Source: an uncultured Lachnospiraceae bacterium
GTDB taxonomy: Bacteria; Bacillota; Clostridia; Lachnospirales; Lachnospiraceae
Direction of reading: 5' to 3'
DNA: 44,225 nt
Assembly: GCA_944380065.1 (NCBI GenBank)
Contig: CALWGM010000023.1
Span: 1 to 44,225 of the forward strand
In this document: one piece after another, positions 1-8,328 of the stretch
Numbering within the stretch: position 1 is the stretch's first letter
Layout of the letters: every line of letters starts with the position of its first letter
The notes under the pieces: model-generated
What the model was told of the DNA's origin: nothing
What the model saw: the letters and a program-made list of their open reading frames with translations, nothing else
Database searches by the model: none
Program-made: the position numbers and the translations under genes

Positions 1-9
1 AAAAAATGT

Positions 10-38
10 TTGACAAGCCCGGGAAAATAGTGTATATT
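10..38 (+). promoter_or_regulatory. Promoter of the tRNA-Gly gene
   Basis: A perfect -35 box TTGACA (10-15) is followed after 17 bases by TATATT (33-38), with a TG directly before the -10 box. It points into the tRNA gene about 30 bases downstream. Seen directly in the sequence. Confidence 0.8.
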
Positions 39-70
39 ATGATTCGTGCTCAGCACAAAACCTCATACAT

Positions 71-143
71 GCGCGAGTGGCTCAGTTGGTGGAGCACGAC
101 CTTGCCAAGGTCGGGGTCGCGGGTTCGAGTCCCGTCTCGCGCT
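71..143 (+). tRNA. tRNA-Gly (anticodon GCC)
   Basis: The cloverleaf can be folded by eye. The acceptor stem is GCGCGAG (71-77) with CTCGCGC (136-142), and the discriminator base is T143. The D arm contains the usual GTTGGTGGAGC stretch. The anticodon stem is CGACC/GGTCG (97-101 with 109-113) around the loop TTGCCAA, giving anticodon GCC at 104-106. The T arm contains GGTTCGAGTCC. CCA is not encoded. It stands alone between its own promoter and a strong terminator. Confidence 0.97.
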
Positions 144-144
144 T

Positions 145-186
145 AAAATAAAATGAATCATCCACAGGGATGATTCATTTTATTTT
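145..186. terminator. Bidirectional terminator between tRNA-Gly and the HxlR gene
   Basis: A perfect 19-bp inverted repeat (145-163 with 168-186) closes a 4-base loop. Its ends are A/T-rich, so either strand gives a stem followed by U-rich sequence. It lies between the tRNA (plus) and the end of the convergent HxlR gene (minus) and can serve both. Confidence 0.85.
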
Positions 187-246
187 GTGCACAGGACAAT
201 CGCGAAAAACCGCGCAGGTTCGATCACTATGAGCGCTCAGCGCCCG

Positions 247-579
247 TCACAACCGGTTCTCCTCTCCCCAGACACACAGCTGATCCAGAATTTTCATCAG
301 AGATTTCCCGCGATCACTGAGGCTGTATTCCACCTTAGGCGGAATCTGCGGGTATTCTTTCCGCACGATCAGCTGATCTCTTTCCAGCTCTTTCAGATTG
401 CTGCTCAGCGTCTTATCCGATATATGTTTCAGATACCGTTTCAGTTCATTAAACCGCACCATCTCAAACTCCATCAGGCAGTACAGAATCACCATCTTAT
501 GCTTTCCTGAGATCAGCGACATCGTATAGCTGAATCCTGTTTCTTCAAAATTTGCTTTTTCTATATAATTTCTGATCAT
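247..579 (-). CDS. HxlR-family winged-helix transcriptional regulator
   Basis: A 110-residue protein, the usual size for the HxlR (MarR-like) family of small dimeric redox- or aldehyde-responsive regulators. The family pattern is visible: 'SLISGKHKMVILYCL' near residues 22-36 opens the winged helix, 'RFNELKRYLKHISDKTLSSNLKELE' (written in the usual place of the recognition helix, about 42-66) follows, and 'VEYSLSDRGKSL' forms the wing. The family's usual N-terminal sensing cysteine is not obvious; the only cysteines lie near residues 34 and 103. It is divergent from the flavin reductase-like gene across about 127 bases, the usual layout for an HxlR regulator and its target. Family is clear; the inducer is unknown. 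Confidence 0.88.
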   Translation of the reverse strand: MIRNYIEKANFEETGFSYTMSLISGKHKMVILYCLMEFEMVRFNELKRYLKHISDKTLSSNLKELERDQLIVRKEYPQIPPKVEYSLSDRGKSLMKILDQLCVWGEENRL

Positions 580-600
580 TCTTTACTTTCCCTTAAGATA

Positions 601-628
601 GTACCTGTTTTTAATATCAGTACTTGTT
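601..628. repeat. Candidate HxlR operator: two direct repeats
   Basis: GTACCTGTT (601-609) recurs as GTACTTGTT (620-628), a 19-base period, close to two helix turns. The second copy overlaps the -35 box of the flavin reductase promoter and the first overlaps a possible -10 (TACTAT on the minus strand) for the regulator gene. Repeat seen; operator role inferred. Confidence 0.5.
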
Positions 629-652
629 CTTTTTTCTTCGTGTCTTTATAAT
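624..652 (+). promoter_or_regulatory. Promoter of the flavin reductase-like gene
   Basis: TTGTTC (624-629), a 17-base spacer and a perfect TATAAT (647-652) precede the gene, whose start lies at 707. The -35 box is weak, which fits a regulated promoter. Confidence 0.65.
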
Positions 653-706
653 TGTAATCGAAGAAACGTCTATCGTCAATGACAGTTTGAAAGCGAGGTA
701 TACAAA

Positions 707-1273
707 ATGCGAAAACAGCTTGATCTTACAGAAGGGATCTTCCCGATGCCTGTTCTGATGGTGGCAACTTATAATGAAGACGGCAGCGTAAACGTAATGA
801 ACGCCGCCTGGGGTACCATGCAGGCGCGTGACACCGTAGCGCTGAATCTTACGGAGTCGCACAAAACCGTGAAGAACATAAAGGCCAGAGGCGCTTTTAC
901 CGTCAGCATAGCAGACGCGGCACACGTGATGGAAGCAGACTATTTTGGCGTGGATTCCGGGAACCGCACGCCTGAAAAGTTCCAAAACAGCGGTCTGACC
1001 GCCTCCCGCTCCGATCTCGTGGACGCACCTGTGATCAACGAGTTTCCTCTGTGCCTGGAGTGTGAGTTTATCGAATATCAGGACAGCAAATATGGCTGCG
1101 GCGTCATCGGAAAAGTAGTCCGGATAACAGCAGACGAGAGCGTTATGAAAGACGGCAGACCGGATATGTCTCTGGTAAACGCCATTGCGTTTGATCCCTA
1201 TACCCATGGATACTACAGAGTCGCCGAGCGGGTAGGCGAGGCATTCAGCGACGGGTTAAGGCTCAGAAAGTAA
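707..1273 (+). CDS. Flavin reductase / flavoredoxin-like FMN-binding split-barrel protein
   Basis: A 188-residue protein of the flavin reductase-like (flavoredoxin, FMN-binding split barrel) family, expected to bind FMN and pass electrons from NAD(P)H or an iron-sulfur partner. Family signs are the N-terminal 'FPMPVLMVATYNEDGSVNVM' stretch (about 12-31), 'MQARDTVALNL' and 'HKTVKNIKARGAFTVSI' (about 52-68), which shape the FMN pocket, and 'KVVRI' near 133. The length is normal. GAGG about 9 bases before the ATG supports the start. It is read away from the HxlR gene and ends at a short hairpin. The physiological substrate cannot be read from the sequence; a redox or quinone stress role is a guess from the HxlR pairing. 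Confidence 0.88.
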   Translation: MRKQLDLTEGIFPMPVLMVATYNEDGSVNVMNAAWGTMQARDTVALNLTESHKTVKNIKARGAFTVSIADAAHVMEADYFGVDSGNRTPEKFQNSGLTASRSDLVDAPVINEFPLCLECEFIEYQDSKYGCGVIGKVVRITADESVMKDGRPDMSLVNAIAFDPYTHGYYRVAERVGEAFSDGLRLRK

Positions 1274-1279
1274 CACAGG

Positions 1280-1306
1280 GCAGATGGATTTCCCATCTGC
1301 TCTTCA
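1280..1306 (+). terminator. Hairpin after the flavin reductase-like gene
   Basis: An 8-bp stem, GCAGATGG (1280-1287) with CCATCTGC (1293-1300), closes a 5-base loop and is followed by TCTTC. The U tract is poor, so it is a weak terminator candidate. Confidence 0.5.
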
Positions 1307-1327
1307 CAAAACAAAGTCCGCGCATCC

Positions 1328-1369
1328 GGATAACGGGAGGATTTCACTCACGAAATCCTCCCGTTATCC
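1328..1369 (-). terminator. Long hairpin overlapping the stop codon of the last ABC gene
   Basis: A perfect 18-bp inverted repeat (1328-1345 with 1352-1369) closes a 6-base loop. Read on the minus strand, the 5' arm encodes the last six residues of the ABC exporter and its TGA stop (1348-1350) lies in the loop. There is no clear U tract directly after the stem, so it may be a 3'-end stabiliser or a termination signal of the long heme operon. Confidence 0.6.
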
Positions 1370-3063
1370 ATCTCCACGACAACATCTGCCGCCCGCATCG
1401 TTGATTTCCGGTGCGACACCAGCACCACCGTCTTATCCCCTCTTTCTTCGTTTAAAGACTTCAGGATCATCCCTTCATTCAGGGAGTCCAGATTGCTGGT
1501 AGGCTCATCCATCAGAATCAGCGGCGCATCGTGCAGGAACGCCCGGGCAATACCGATTCTCTGTTTTTCCCCTCCGGAGAGCGTGTCTCCCAGCTCCCCC
1601 ACCTCTGTGTCATATCCTTTGGGAAGGCTCATGATAAATGCATGGACAGACGCTTTTTTCGCCGCCTCCATAATCTCCTCCCGGGAAGCCCCCGGCCTGC
1701 CCACTGCAATATTATTGGCGATGGAATCATGGAACAGGCAGGTTTCCTGTGTCACATAAGATTCCATCTCCCGCAGGTTGGCCGTATTGATCTTCCTCAC
1801 ATCCCTGCCGGAAATGCAGACCGTTCCGCCCTGCACGTCCCAGAAACGCATCAGCAGTTTCAGAAACGTGGACTTTCCGGAACCACTGGCTCCATGGATA
1901 CCGACAATCTGGCCGCGGGGAATCCGGATGGAAAAATCCTTTAAAATCTGCTCTTCTTCATAGGCAAAATCCACGTGCTCCGCCTGCGCGTCTGAAAAAG
2001 AAACCGTTTTCTCCCCGCTCACCTCTTCCACCTGCGGTGTTTCTTCCAATATGGAAAGCACTCGTTCCCCGCTGGCCAGAGTCTGGTTCAGGTTGTTGGC
2101 CAGATTCGCCAGCGCCGTCACCGGACCAAAGGAGCCCATCATGGCAATGGTTCCCACCAGCATCCCTGTCAGGCTGACCATTCCCGCCTGCCGCTGCAGG
2201 ATCATCAGAAACAGCATGGCAAAAGAAAACAGCAGGATCGCCAAATTCGTGACCGAGCGCTGTGCGCCTTCCAGACGGCTGAGATCCTTTTGCAGGCCGC
2301 CCAGCTGACGGGAACGCTCCGCCATTTCTTTCCGCCTTTTCTCTCCCTGCCCGTACTGAACCGTCTCATCCAGCCCCCGCAGGGAATCCAGGATAAAACT
2401 GTTCAGATCCCCGAAGGCGCTGCGGAACTCCATGCCTCTTCGCGCGCCGCGCCTTCCGAAAAACAGGGGGATGACAGCTCCTACCGTCAGATAACCCGCC
2501 AGCGCCAGCAGAGCAGCCGCCACAGAAAATTGTCCCAGAAACAGAATCAGGATCAGGGAAGTCACCACCGCGATGGCAATGGGCGAGATGGTATGCGCAT
2601 AAAATACTTCCAGCAGTTCTATATCCGTTGTGAGCACGGAGATCAGATTTCCTTTCTCTCTGCCGTCCAACTTTGCCGGACAGAGCTTCCTCAGCGCTGC
2701 AAAAACCTTGTGCCGGATGATCGCCAGCAGCTTAAATGCAATATAATGATTACAGTACTGTTCTCCATAGTGCAAAAATCCCCGAGCCACCGCTATCACC
2801 GCCAGCAGGATGAATATCTGCGGCACCCCTCCTGTCAGGATATGCATCACGCCAAGTCCGGCCAGGATGGTCAGAAAGATAGCGCACAGATAGCCAGCGG
2901 TTCCCAGCACAATCGCTAAAAGCATCACCGGAAGCAGCGGCTTTACCAGCCCGATCAGCTGCCCCATGATGCGGATTCCACTTCTTCGGGTCTGCCCGCG
3001 TCCGTTTTCCGCGCCGCTTCCTGTCCCGGCAAAAACGGCTCCCCGGTTCTGTTCCCCGCTCAT
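1348..3063 (-). CDS. ABC transporter half-fusion (membrane domain plus ATPase), second of a pair
   Basis: A 571-residue type IV ABC protein: an N-terminal membrane domain with about six hydrophobic segments (roughly 30-320) and a C-terminal ATPase. The ATPase has Walker A 'GASGSGKST', Q-loop 'YVTQETCLFHD', signature 'LSGGEKQR', Walker B plus catalytic Glu 'LILMDEPTSNLD' and the switch His in 'VLVSHRKST'. The organisation resembles CydC/CydD or other heterodimeric exporters. Its ATG overlaps the stop of the preceding gene by 4 bases (ATGA), so the two products are very likely made together and pair. As the last gene of the heme operon it may move heme, a porphyrin or a thiol; the substrate is unknown. 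Confidence 0.85.
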   Translation of the reverse strand: MSGEQNRGAVFAGTGSGAENGRGQTRRSGIRIMGQLIGLVKPLLPVMLLAIVLGTAGYLCAIFLTILAGLGVMHILTGGVPQIFILLAVIAVARGFLHYGEQYCNHYIAFKLLAIIRHKVFAALRKLCPAKLDGREKGNLISVLTTDIELLEVFYAHTISPIAIAVVTSLILILFLGQFSVAAALLALAGYLTVGAVIPLFFGRRGARRGMEFRSAFGDLNSFILDSLRGLDETVQYGQGEKRRKEMAERSRQLGGLQKDLSRLEGAQRSVTNLAILLFSFAMLFLMILQRQAGMVSLTGMLVGTIAMMGSFGPVTALANLANNLNQTLASGERVLSILEETPQVEEVSGEKTVSFSDAQAEHVDFAYEEEQILKDFSIRIPRGQIVGIHGASGSGKSTFLKLLMRFWDVQGGTVCISGRDVRKINTANLREMESYVTQETCLFHDSIANNIAVGRPGASREEIMEAAKKASVHAFIMSLPKGYDTEVGELGDTLSGGEKQRIGIARAFLHDAPLILMDEPTSNLDSLNEGMILKSLNEERGDKTVVLVSHRKSTMRAADVVVEMDNGRIS

Positions 3064-4889
3064 TCTGCAGCCTCCTTCCTCTTTCCTGTCGCCCGCACCA
3101 CTTTCTCACGCTCTGATTCCGTATCCTCCTGCGTTTCTGCCCCTGCTTTCCCGCTGATATCCCCGGCTCTTCCATAATTCTCCAGCTCCATCTGGGCCTG
3201 ATACAGTCTTGCATACGCCCCGTTCTGTTCCATCAGCTGTCCGTGAGTGCCGGTTTCCATGATCCTCCCCTCCTGCATCATATAAATCCTGTCAGAGTGA
3301 ACCACATTGGCCAGACGGTGTGAAATCAGGAGAACTGTTTTCTTTTTCGCCAGTGAATGAATCACTTCCATGATCATCTCCTCACTCTCCGCATCGATAT
3401 TGCTGGTAGCCTCATCAAAAATATAGACCGGGGTATCATGCAAAAGCGCCCGGGCAATGGCCAGACGCTGACGCTGGCCGCCGGAGAAATTCGCGCCGTT
3501 CTCCAGCACCGGAGTCCGAAGCCCCTGCTGCGCCTCTAAAAAAGCCAGCAGGTTCACCTGTGCCAGCGCATCCCGCATCTGCGCCTGCGAGGCTTCCGGA
3601 TCACCCATCCGCAGATTTTCCTCCACCGTTCCCCGGAACAGGTAGCTGTTATGGCTGACCAGTGTGATCTGCGCCATCAGACAATCCTCCCGGATCCGCG
3701 ACAGTTCCTTTCCCTGTACCGTTACATGGCCGCTGTACCCTTTGTTCCTTCCCATCAAAATAGCCGCAGCCGTACTTTTTCCACAGCCGGAGGTTCCTAC
3801 AATCGACGTGAAACTGCCCGCCGGGAACGCCATGCTGACCCCCTTCAGGATCTCACGCTCCGGCTCATAGGAAAAATGAACATCCGCAAAACAGATTTCT
3901 TCCCGCTTCAGATCCAGCCCCTCCGTCATTTCCTCCGGTTCCGGCAAATCCAGAAGGGCAAAGATTTTATCGCTGGCCGCCATCCCGTTCATGGCAATAT
4001 GGAAGAATGACCCCAAAAGACGCAGGGGAATAAAAAACTCCGCCGCCAAAAGGATCAGCATCAGGGTTCCCTGGATACTCAAAACTCCTCTGGCAAACTC
4101 TGTCAGCGCAACAATCATCCCCACAGCCGCGCCGCCATAAGCAATGATATCCATCACACTGGTAGAATTCAGCTGCATCGTCAATACCTTCATGGTAATC
4201 CGCCGGAAACGCTGCGCCTCCTGATCCATTTCCTCCGCCTTGTTCTGGTCAGCCTGATAAATTTTCAGGGTGGTCAGCCCCTGCAGATTTTCTAAAAAGC
4301 TGTCGCCCAGTTCTGTATAGATTCCCCAGTATTTACCCAAAAGCTTTTTGGCAAACTTCTGAACCGCCACAATAGAAAGCGGAATCAGCGGAACACAGAG
4401 CAACAGCACCAGGCTGGCTTTCCAGCTCACAAAGGACAGAACCACAAACAGCGTGACCGGAGCCAGCAGGCTGTAAAACAGCTGGGAAAGGTATTTTCCG
4501 AAATAGGTTTCCAGCTGCTCCACGCCCTCCGCCGCCATCTGTACCACCTGCGAGGTACTGACCTTTTCCCTGTAGGACGCCCCTAATTTCAGAAGCTTCT
4601 GATAGATGCGGTCCCGCAGGATCCGTTTCACATCCACACTGGCGCGGTAAGAAGCCCTGACCGCTCCCCGGTCACAGACAAAACGCAGGATCAGCGCCGC
4701 AGCTAAAATCCCCGGATAACGCGCCGCCATCGCAGCCGTCACCTGACCGTTCAGCGCCTGCTCCAGCAGACAGGCCGCACACCAGATCATCACAATCTGG
4801 CAGATCAGCGCCGCCCACTGCCATGCCACCTGATAAAAGACATACTTTTTTGCATGGGCCAGCAGATGTACAAGCCTTTTTCTGATCAC
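3060..4889 (-). CDS. ABC transporter half-fusion, first of a pair (GTG start)
   Basis: A 609-residue membrane-plus-ATPase fusion. The ATPase shows Walker A 'GTSGCGKST', signature 'FSGGQRQR', Walker B '[11 protein letters not shown]' and switch 'LLISHR'; about 40 acidic and charged residues follow at the C terminus. The start is set at a GTG (4889) that overlaps the stop of the DUF454 gene and has GGAGG 6 bases before it; a longer reading from 4988 would run through the DUF454 gene in another frame and has no such site. With the next gene it should form a heterodimer. The CydCD/thiol exporter class and heme or siderophore half-transporters look alike at this level, so the cargo is not assigned. 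Position in the operon argues for a heme-linked job. Confidence 0.85.
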   Translation of the reverse strand: MIRKRLVHLLAHAKKYVFYQVAWQWAALICQIVMIWCAACLLEQALNGQVTAAMAARYPGILAAALILRFVCDRGAVRASYRASVDVKRILRDRIYQKLLKLGASYREKVSTSQVVQMAAEGVEQLETYFGKYLSQLFYSLLAPVTLFVVLSFVSWKASLVLLLCVPLIPLSIVAVQKFAKKLLGKYWGIYTELGDSFLENLQGLTTLKIYQADQNKAEEMDQEAQRFRRITMKVLTMQLNSTSVMDIIAYGGAAVGMIVALTEFARGVLSIQGTLMLILLAAEFFIPLRLLGSFFHIAMNGMAASDKIFALLDLPEPEEMTEGLDLKREEICFADVHFSYEPEREILKGVSMAFPAGSFTSIVGTSGCGKSTAAAILMGRNKGYSGHVTVQGKELSRIREDCLMAQITLVSHNSYLFRGTVEENLRMGDPEASQAQMRDALAQVNLLAFLEAQQGLRTPVLENGANFSGGQRQRLAIARALLHDTPVYIFDEATSNIDAESEEMIMEVIHSLAKKKTVLLISHRLANVVHSDRIYMMQEGRIMETGTHGQLMEQNGAYARLYQAQMELENYGRAGDISGKAGAETQEDTESEREKVVRATGKRKEAAE

Positions 4890-5326
4890 AGGTTTCCTCC
4901 TTCCCGCGCCGTGGCCTCCCCCGCCTGCGCATCCGGTTCGCCCGGCTTTACGGTTTTGACTCTCACAAAAAAGTACAGCAGATGACATACCCAGACAACC
5001 GCCAGACAGATCCGTCCGATGGGAACCTCTTTCATCAGGATAAAACCGATGGCCATCACCACGGTAACGGTTCCCACAATTTTCAGCTTTGTTCCAATGG
5101 TCATGGCGCGCTTTTTCACAAAACTGTCCAGATGCTTCTGATACATCCTGGTTCCCACAAACCAGTCATGGAGCTTCTGTGAACTTCTGGTAAAGGCAAA
5201 CAGCGCCACTAAGAAAAACGGCACAGTAGGCAAAATCGGCAATACGATCCCCACCGTCCCCAGCCCCAGACACAAAAGTCCCAGGATCAGCCAGAAAATC
5301 CGGAATGGATTCTTTTTCTTATTCAT
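4886..5326 (-). CDS. DUF454 / YbaN-family inner-membrane protein
   Basis: A 146-residue membrane protein. The N-terminal segment '[20 protein letters not shown]' (about 9-28) followed by '[14 protein letters not shown]' and the later '[19 protein letters not shown]' is the DUF454 (YbaN) pattern; two further hydrophobic segments lie at about 80-120. The C-terminal 25 residues are polar. No biochemical role is established for this family, though members are often found by heme and respiratory genes. It sits 76 bases after the heme-type ATPase gene, behind a stable hairpin, and its stop overlaps the GTG of the ABC gene. The ribosome site is weak. Confidence 0.85.
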   Translation of the reverse strand: MNKKKNPFRIFWLILGLLCLGLGTVGIVLPILPTVPFFLVALFAFTRSSQKLHDWFVGTRMYQKHLDSFVKKRAMTIGTKLKIVGTVTVVMAIGFILMKEVPIGRICLAVVWVCHLLYFFVRVKTVKPGEPDAQAGEATAREGGNL

Positions 5327-5365
5327 TTTAAAATTCTCACTTTCTTTCAGGCCGCCCCGGCGTTT

Positions 5366-5394
5366 CCTGCCCGGTCTTTGCAGATCCGGGCAGG
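5366..5394 (-). other. Intercistronic hairpin between the heme ATPase and DUF454 genes
   Basis: A 9-bp GC-rich stem, CCTGCCCGG (5366-5374) with CCGGGCAGG (5386-5394), without a U tract. It may protect the upstream part of the message or lower readthrough into the exporter genes. Hairpin seen; role inferred. Confidence 0.45.
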
Positions 5395-5402
5395 ATTTCT
5401 GA

Positions 5403-6188
5403 TCACACCGTCAGCACAAATTTTTTCCCTTCTATCGTCGTCACATGCAGGGAGATCCCGTACAGTTCCCGGATACATTCGCTGTCAATGATCTCCTCCG
5501 GAACCCCGGCCGCCGCCACATGTCCGTCCTTCAGCCCGATGATCCGGTCAGAAAAATGGATCGCCTGGTTCATATCGTGGAGCACCATAATGATGGTGAT
5601 CCCATACTCCCGGTTCAGTTTCTGCACCAGTTCCAGGATCTCGATCTGATAACGGATATCCAGATACGTCGTGGGCTCGTCCAAAAACAGAATTTTCGTG
5701 TTCTGCGCCAGCGCCATGGCGATCCATACCCGCTGCCGCTGACCGCCGGAGAGGCGGCTGACCTCCCGGCTCCGGTATTTGGCGATATTCGTCACCTCCA
5801 TCGCCCATTCCACCAGCTTTTCATCCTCGCTGCTTCGGGCATGCATCATCCTCCGGTGCGGGGTGCGGCCGAAGGATACCAGCTGTTCCACCGTAACATC
5901 GTCCGCCGACGTGTTATACTGATGGACGATAGAAACCTGCTTCGCAAATTCCCGCAGCGTCAGGTTCTGGATATTTTTCCCCCGCAGAAAAATGTTCCCT
6001 TTCCGCGGATACAGATTTTTCGTCATCAGGTTGAACAGTGTGGATTTTCCGCAGCCGTTCGCTCCCATGATGGTAGTGATTTTCCCTTCTTCAACCGTAA
6101 GGGAAATATCCTGAAGCACCCTGTTTTTCCCGTAGGCGAACGAAAGATTCCGCACCTCCATCGCCGGTTTTTCCCTGTCACGCTGCAT
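5403..6188 (-). CDS. Heme/siderophore ABC importer ATPase (HtsC/FecE-type)
   Basis: A 261-residue cytoplasmic ATPase of the FecE/FhuC/BtuD class that powers uptake of iron compounds. Visible motifs are Walker A 'GANGCGKST' (about 39-47), Q-loop 'VHQYN', signature 'LSGGQRQR', Walker B '[12 protein letters not shown]' (the 'TTYLD' form is typical of iron-siderophore ATPases) and switch 'VLHDMNQA'. Its start overlaps the end of the permease gene by 11 bases. The order lipoprotein, permease, ATPase directly after Shp matches the streptococcal shp-htsABC arrangement, so heme is the likely cargo. Start at the first ATG is favoured by an upstream AGGAGG, at a slightly long spacing. Confidence 0.92.
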   Translation of the reverse strand: MQRDREKPAMEVRNLSFAYGKNRVLQDISLTVEEGKITTIMGANGCGKSTLFNLMTKNLYPRKGNIFLRGKNIQNLTLREFAKQVSIVHQYNTSADDVTVEQLVSFGRTPHRRMMHARSSEDEKLVEWAMEVTNIAKYRSREVSRLSGGQRQRVWIAMALAQNTKILFLDEPTTYLDIRYQIEILELVQKLNREYGITIIMVLHDMNQAIHFSDRIIGLKDGHVAAAGVPEEIIDSECIRELYGISLHVTTIEGKKFVLTV

Positions 6189-7188
6189 ATTTCTTCGACC
6201 TCCTTAACAGAATGATGAAGAATGGCCCGCCGATCACACTCATGATAATGGACGCTGACACTTCATAAGGCGCGGCCACCGTCCGGCCAACCGTATCGGC
6301 CAGCAGAAACGTCAAAGCTCCGGCCAGCATGGAAAACGGGATCAGCGCCCGGTGATCACTGCCTACTAAAATTCTTCCCATATGGGGCACGATCAGCCCC
6401 AGAAAACTGATGGCCCCCACAACGGCCGTAGAAATGCTGGCCAGCAGCACCGCGATCACAGAGATCCAGATCCGCATCAGGTTTACATTGACCCCCAGAC
6501 TTCGGGCAGTCTTGTCCTCCAACGCCATCAGATTACAGGTCCTGGTAAACAAGAGCGCCAGGATCAGCCCCACGATCACATAGGGCAAAAGCGTATGTAC
6601 ATCATCCCAGGTTTTCTGTGTAATGTTTCCCTCCACGATCGACGCCACGCCGGAAGAGCTTCCCCCTGACATGGAATTCAGGGCTTCGGAAAGCCCGGTG
6701 AACATGGCGCTGACCGCCACGCCGGTGAGAATGATCCGCAGCGGACTCAGTCCTCCCTTCCACGACAGGCTGTACACGAAGAAAAACGCCAGAATGCCTC
6801 CCGCAAACGCAAACAGCGGAGTGAAAAAATACAGCGCCGGAAGAAAGGCTGTGATCAGGACGGCCAGAAAACCGGCGCCGCTGGAAATACCAATGATGCC
6901 CGGATCTGCCAGCGGATTTTTCAGCACCGCCTGGAACAGCACCCCGGAAACCGCCACTGCGGCTCCCGCAAACAATGAGATCACGATCCGCGGGAAACGC
7001 AGGTCATAGATGGCTGTCACCTCGTCGCTGGGTTCAAGAAACAGTCCCCGGAACAGTTCCGGAAAAGAAACCTTCAGGCTCCCCACATTGACCGAAATAA
7101 AAATCATCACGACCAGCAGCACGCCCACAGCGGCAAAAGAAACCGCCGCCCGGGCAGCCTTCCGTTTTGTCCTGTTTTCTTCCTCCAT
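6178..7188 (-). CDS. FecCD-family permease, probable heme importer (HtsB-like)
   Basis: A 336-residue integral membrane protein of the FecCD/BtuC family, the usual length. It has about 9-10 hydrophobic segments and family landmarks: 'LRFPRIVISLFAGAAVAVSG' near residues 63-82, 'NPLADPGIIGISSGAG' near 91-106, and 'GAISFLGLIVPHMGR' near 262-276, which forms the loop contacting the ATPase. GGAGG lies 7 bases before the ATG, and the gene starts 12 bases after the lipoprotein gene. It forms a dimer as the membrane channel of the importer. Heme rather than another chelate is inferred from the neighbours. Confidence 0.92.
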   Translation of the reverse strand: MEEENRTKRKAARAAVSFAAVGVLLVVMIFISVNVGSLKVSFPELFRGLFLEPSDEVTAIYDLRFPRIVISLFAGAAVAVSGVLFQAVLKNPLADPGIIGISSGAGFLAVLITAFLPALYFFTPLFAFAGGILAFFFVYSLSWKGGLSPLRIILTGVAVSAMFTGLSEALNSMSGGSSSGVASIVEGNITQKTWDDVHTLLPYVIVGLILALLFTRTCNLMALEDKTARSLGVNVNLMRIWISVIAVLLASISTAVVGAISFLGLIVPHMGRILVGSDHRALIPFSMLAGALTFLLADTVGRTVAAPYEVSASIIMSVIGGPFFIILLRRSKKYAA

Positions 7189-7200
7189 GATCCGTCCTCC

Positions 7201-8328
7201 TTATTTTGTGATTTCCTGCAGTGTCTCTTCGTCTGTTTTTTCGGATGCCTGGCTTTCCCTGGCTGCCTGCGCCGCCCGGTCGCTGTTTTCCTTTGCTTCC
7301 TCCGCCCCATCTTCCGATTCCGGATAAAGCATGGGCCGCAGCTCCTCCAGCGCCTGGGGATAATTAAAATCCGCGCTCATACCAAAATATTCGTAGGTCA
7401 GGTCATAGACCCTTCCGTTTTTCACCGCATCAAAATGCTGCCAGATATCGTCCGTGGCAAATTCTTCCTGAAACATCTCAATGATCTGATCCGGCAGGGC
7501 ATGGGCCGCCCGGAGAATCACATCCGGCTCCTTCGTTTTCATATCTTCCGTATTCACAGTCAGAAATTCCTGGTCTGTCCCGGCGTAAACGTTCTCGCCG
7601 CCGGCCAGTTCCACCAGGCTCCCCACATAGGAATTTTCCGTGGCGATGATGTAGCTTCCCGGAAGTCCCATCAGAATCAACACCCGCGGGGCTTCTTTTC
7701 CCTCATTCTGATCCTGATATTCCTCATAAAAGGCAGTGAATTCGTCCACCATGGCCTGCGCCTGTTCTTCTCTGCCGAAAATCTCCCCTAATTCCTGGAT
7801 GGAGCGGTACATGCCCTGGACGCTCCGCAGGTTCAGAAACGCCCAGTCCGTATCGATGGCCTCGTATTTGGGCTGCAGGTCGGACTGCAGGGTATCCGGG
7901 CTTAAAATCCAGTCCGGATCCAGGGAGGCCACGATCTCCATATCCGGCGCCATAGCCGTCCCTACCGTCTCCGCATCCGCATAGCGTTCCGGCAGTTCGG
8001 AAATAGTGCTGGAACACACGCCTGCCAGGTCAAGTTCCAGGCGATCGCAGATTTCCACAGTGGAAGGGGAGGTAGCTATGATTTTCGGCTCCGTCCCCAG
8101 AGCCTGCACCTTTTTCTTCGCCGCCTCCACAGCAGCCTTTTCCTCCGGGTCTGTGATCTCTATCATCAGTTCCACACTCCGATCTGCTGTCCCGGCTTCC
8201 CCGTCCGCAGAACCTCCGCCGGAGCTTTCCGAATGGACTGCACAGCCGGACAGGGAAGCGCCAGACAGCGCCGCGCACAGCAGGATCGCCAAAATCCCCG
8301 CTTTCTTTTTCCTGCTTTTACTCATCAT
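7201..8328 (-). CDS. Heme-binding lipoprotein of the ABC importer (HtsA/IsdE-like)
   Basis: About 375 residues, a class III periplasmic-binding-like protein anchored as a lipoprotein. The signal peptide ends in the lipobox 'LSGC' near residue 30. The core shows 'TVEICDRLELDLAGV' (about 92-106), a Met-bearing stretch 'AMAPDMEIVASLDPDW' and later 'ILRAAHALP', positions reminiscent of the Met and His heme ligands of IsdE and HtsA, and 'FNYPQALEELRPML' near the end of the fold. A 45-residue tail rich in Glu, Ala and Lys follows. Several ATG codons are possible; the one at 8328 sits 8 bases after GGAGG. The gene overlaps the end of shp by 11 bases, supporting transfer of heme from Shp. Confidence 0.88.
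   Translation of the reverse strand: MMSKSRKKKAGILAILLCAALSGASLSGCAVHSESSGGGSADGEAGTADRSVELMIEITDPEEKAAVEAAKKKVQALGTEPKIIATSPSTVEICDRLELDLAGVCSSTISELPERYADAETVGTAMAPDMEIVASLDPDWILSPDTLQSDLQPKYEAIDTDWAFLNLRSVQGMYRSIQELGEIFGREEQAQAMVDEFTAFYEEYQDQNEGKEAPRVLILMGLPGSYIIATENSYVGSLVELAGGENVYAGTDQEFLTVNTEDMKTKEPDVILRAAHALPDQIIEMFQEEFATDDIWQHFDAVKNGRVYDLTYEYFGMSADFNYPQALEELRPMLYPESEDGAEEAKENSDRAAQAARESQASEKTDEETLQEITK

Noticed and set aside
4890-4988. A longer N-terminus for the ABC gene beginning at 4988
   Set aside because: It would read through the DUF454 gene in another frame; the GTG at 4889 has an ideal GGAGG and the usual overlap.
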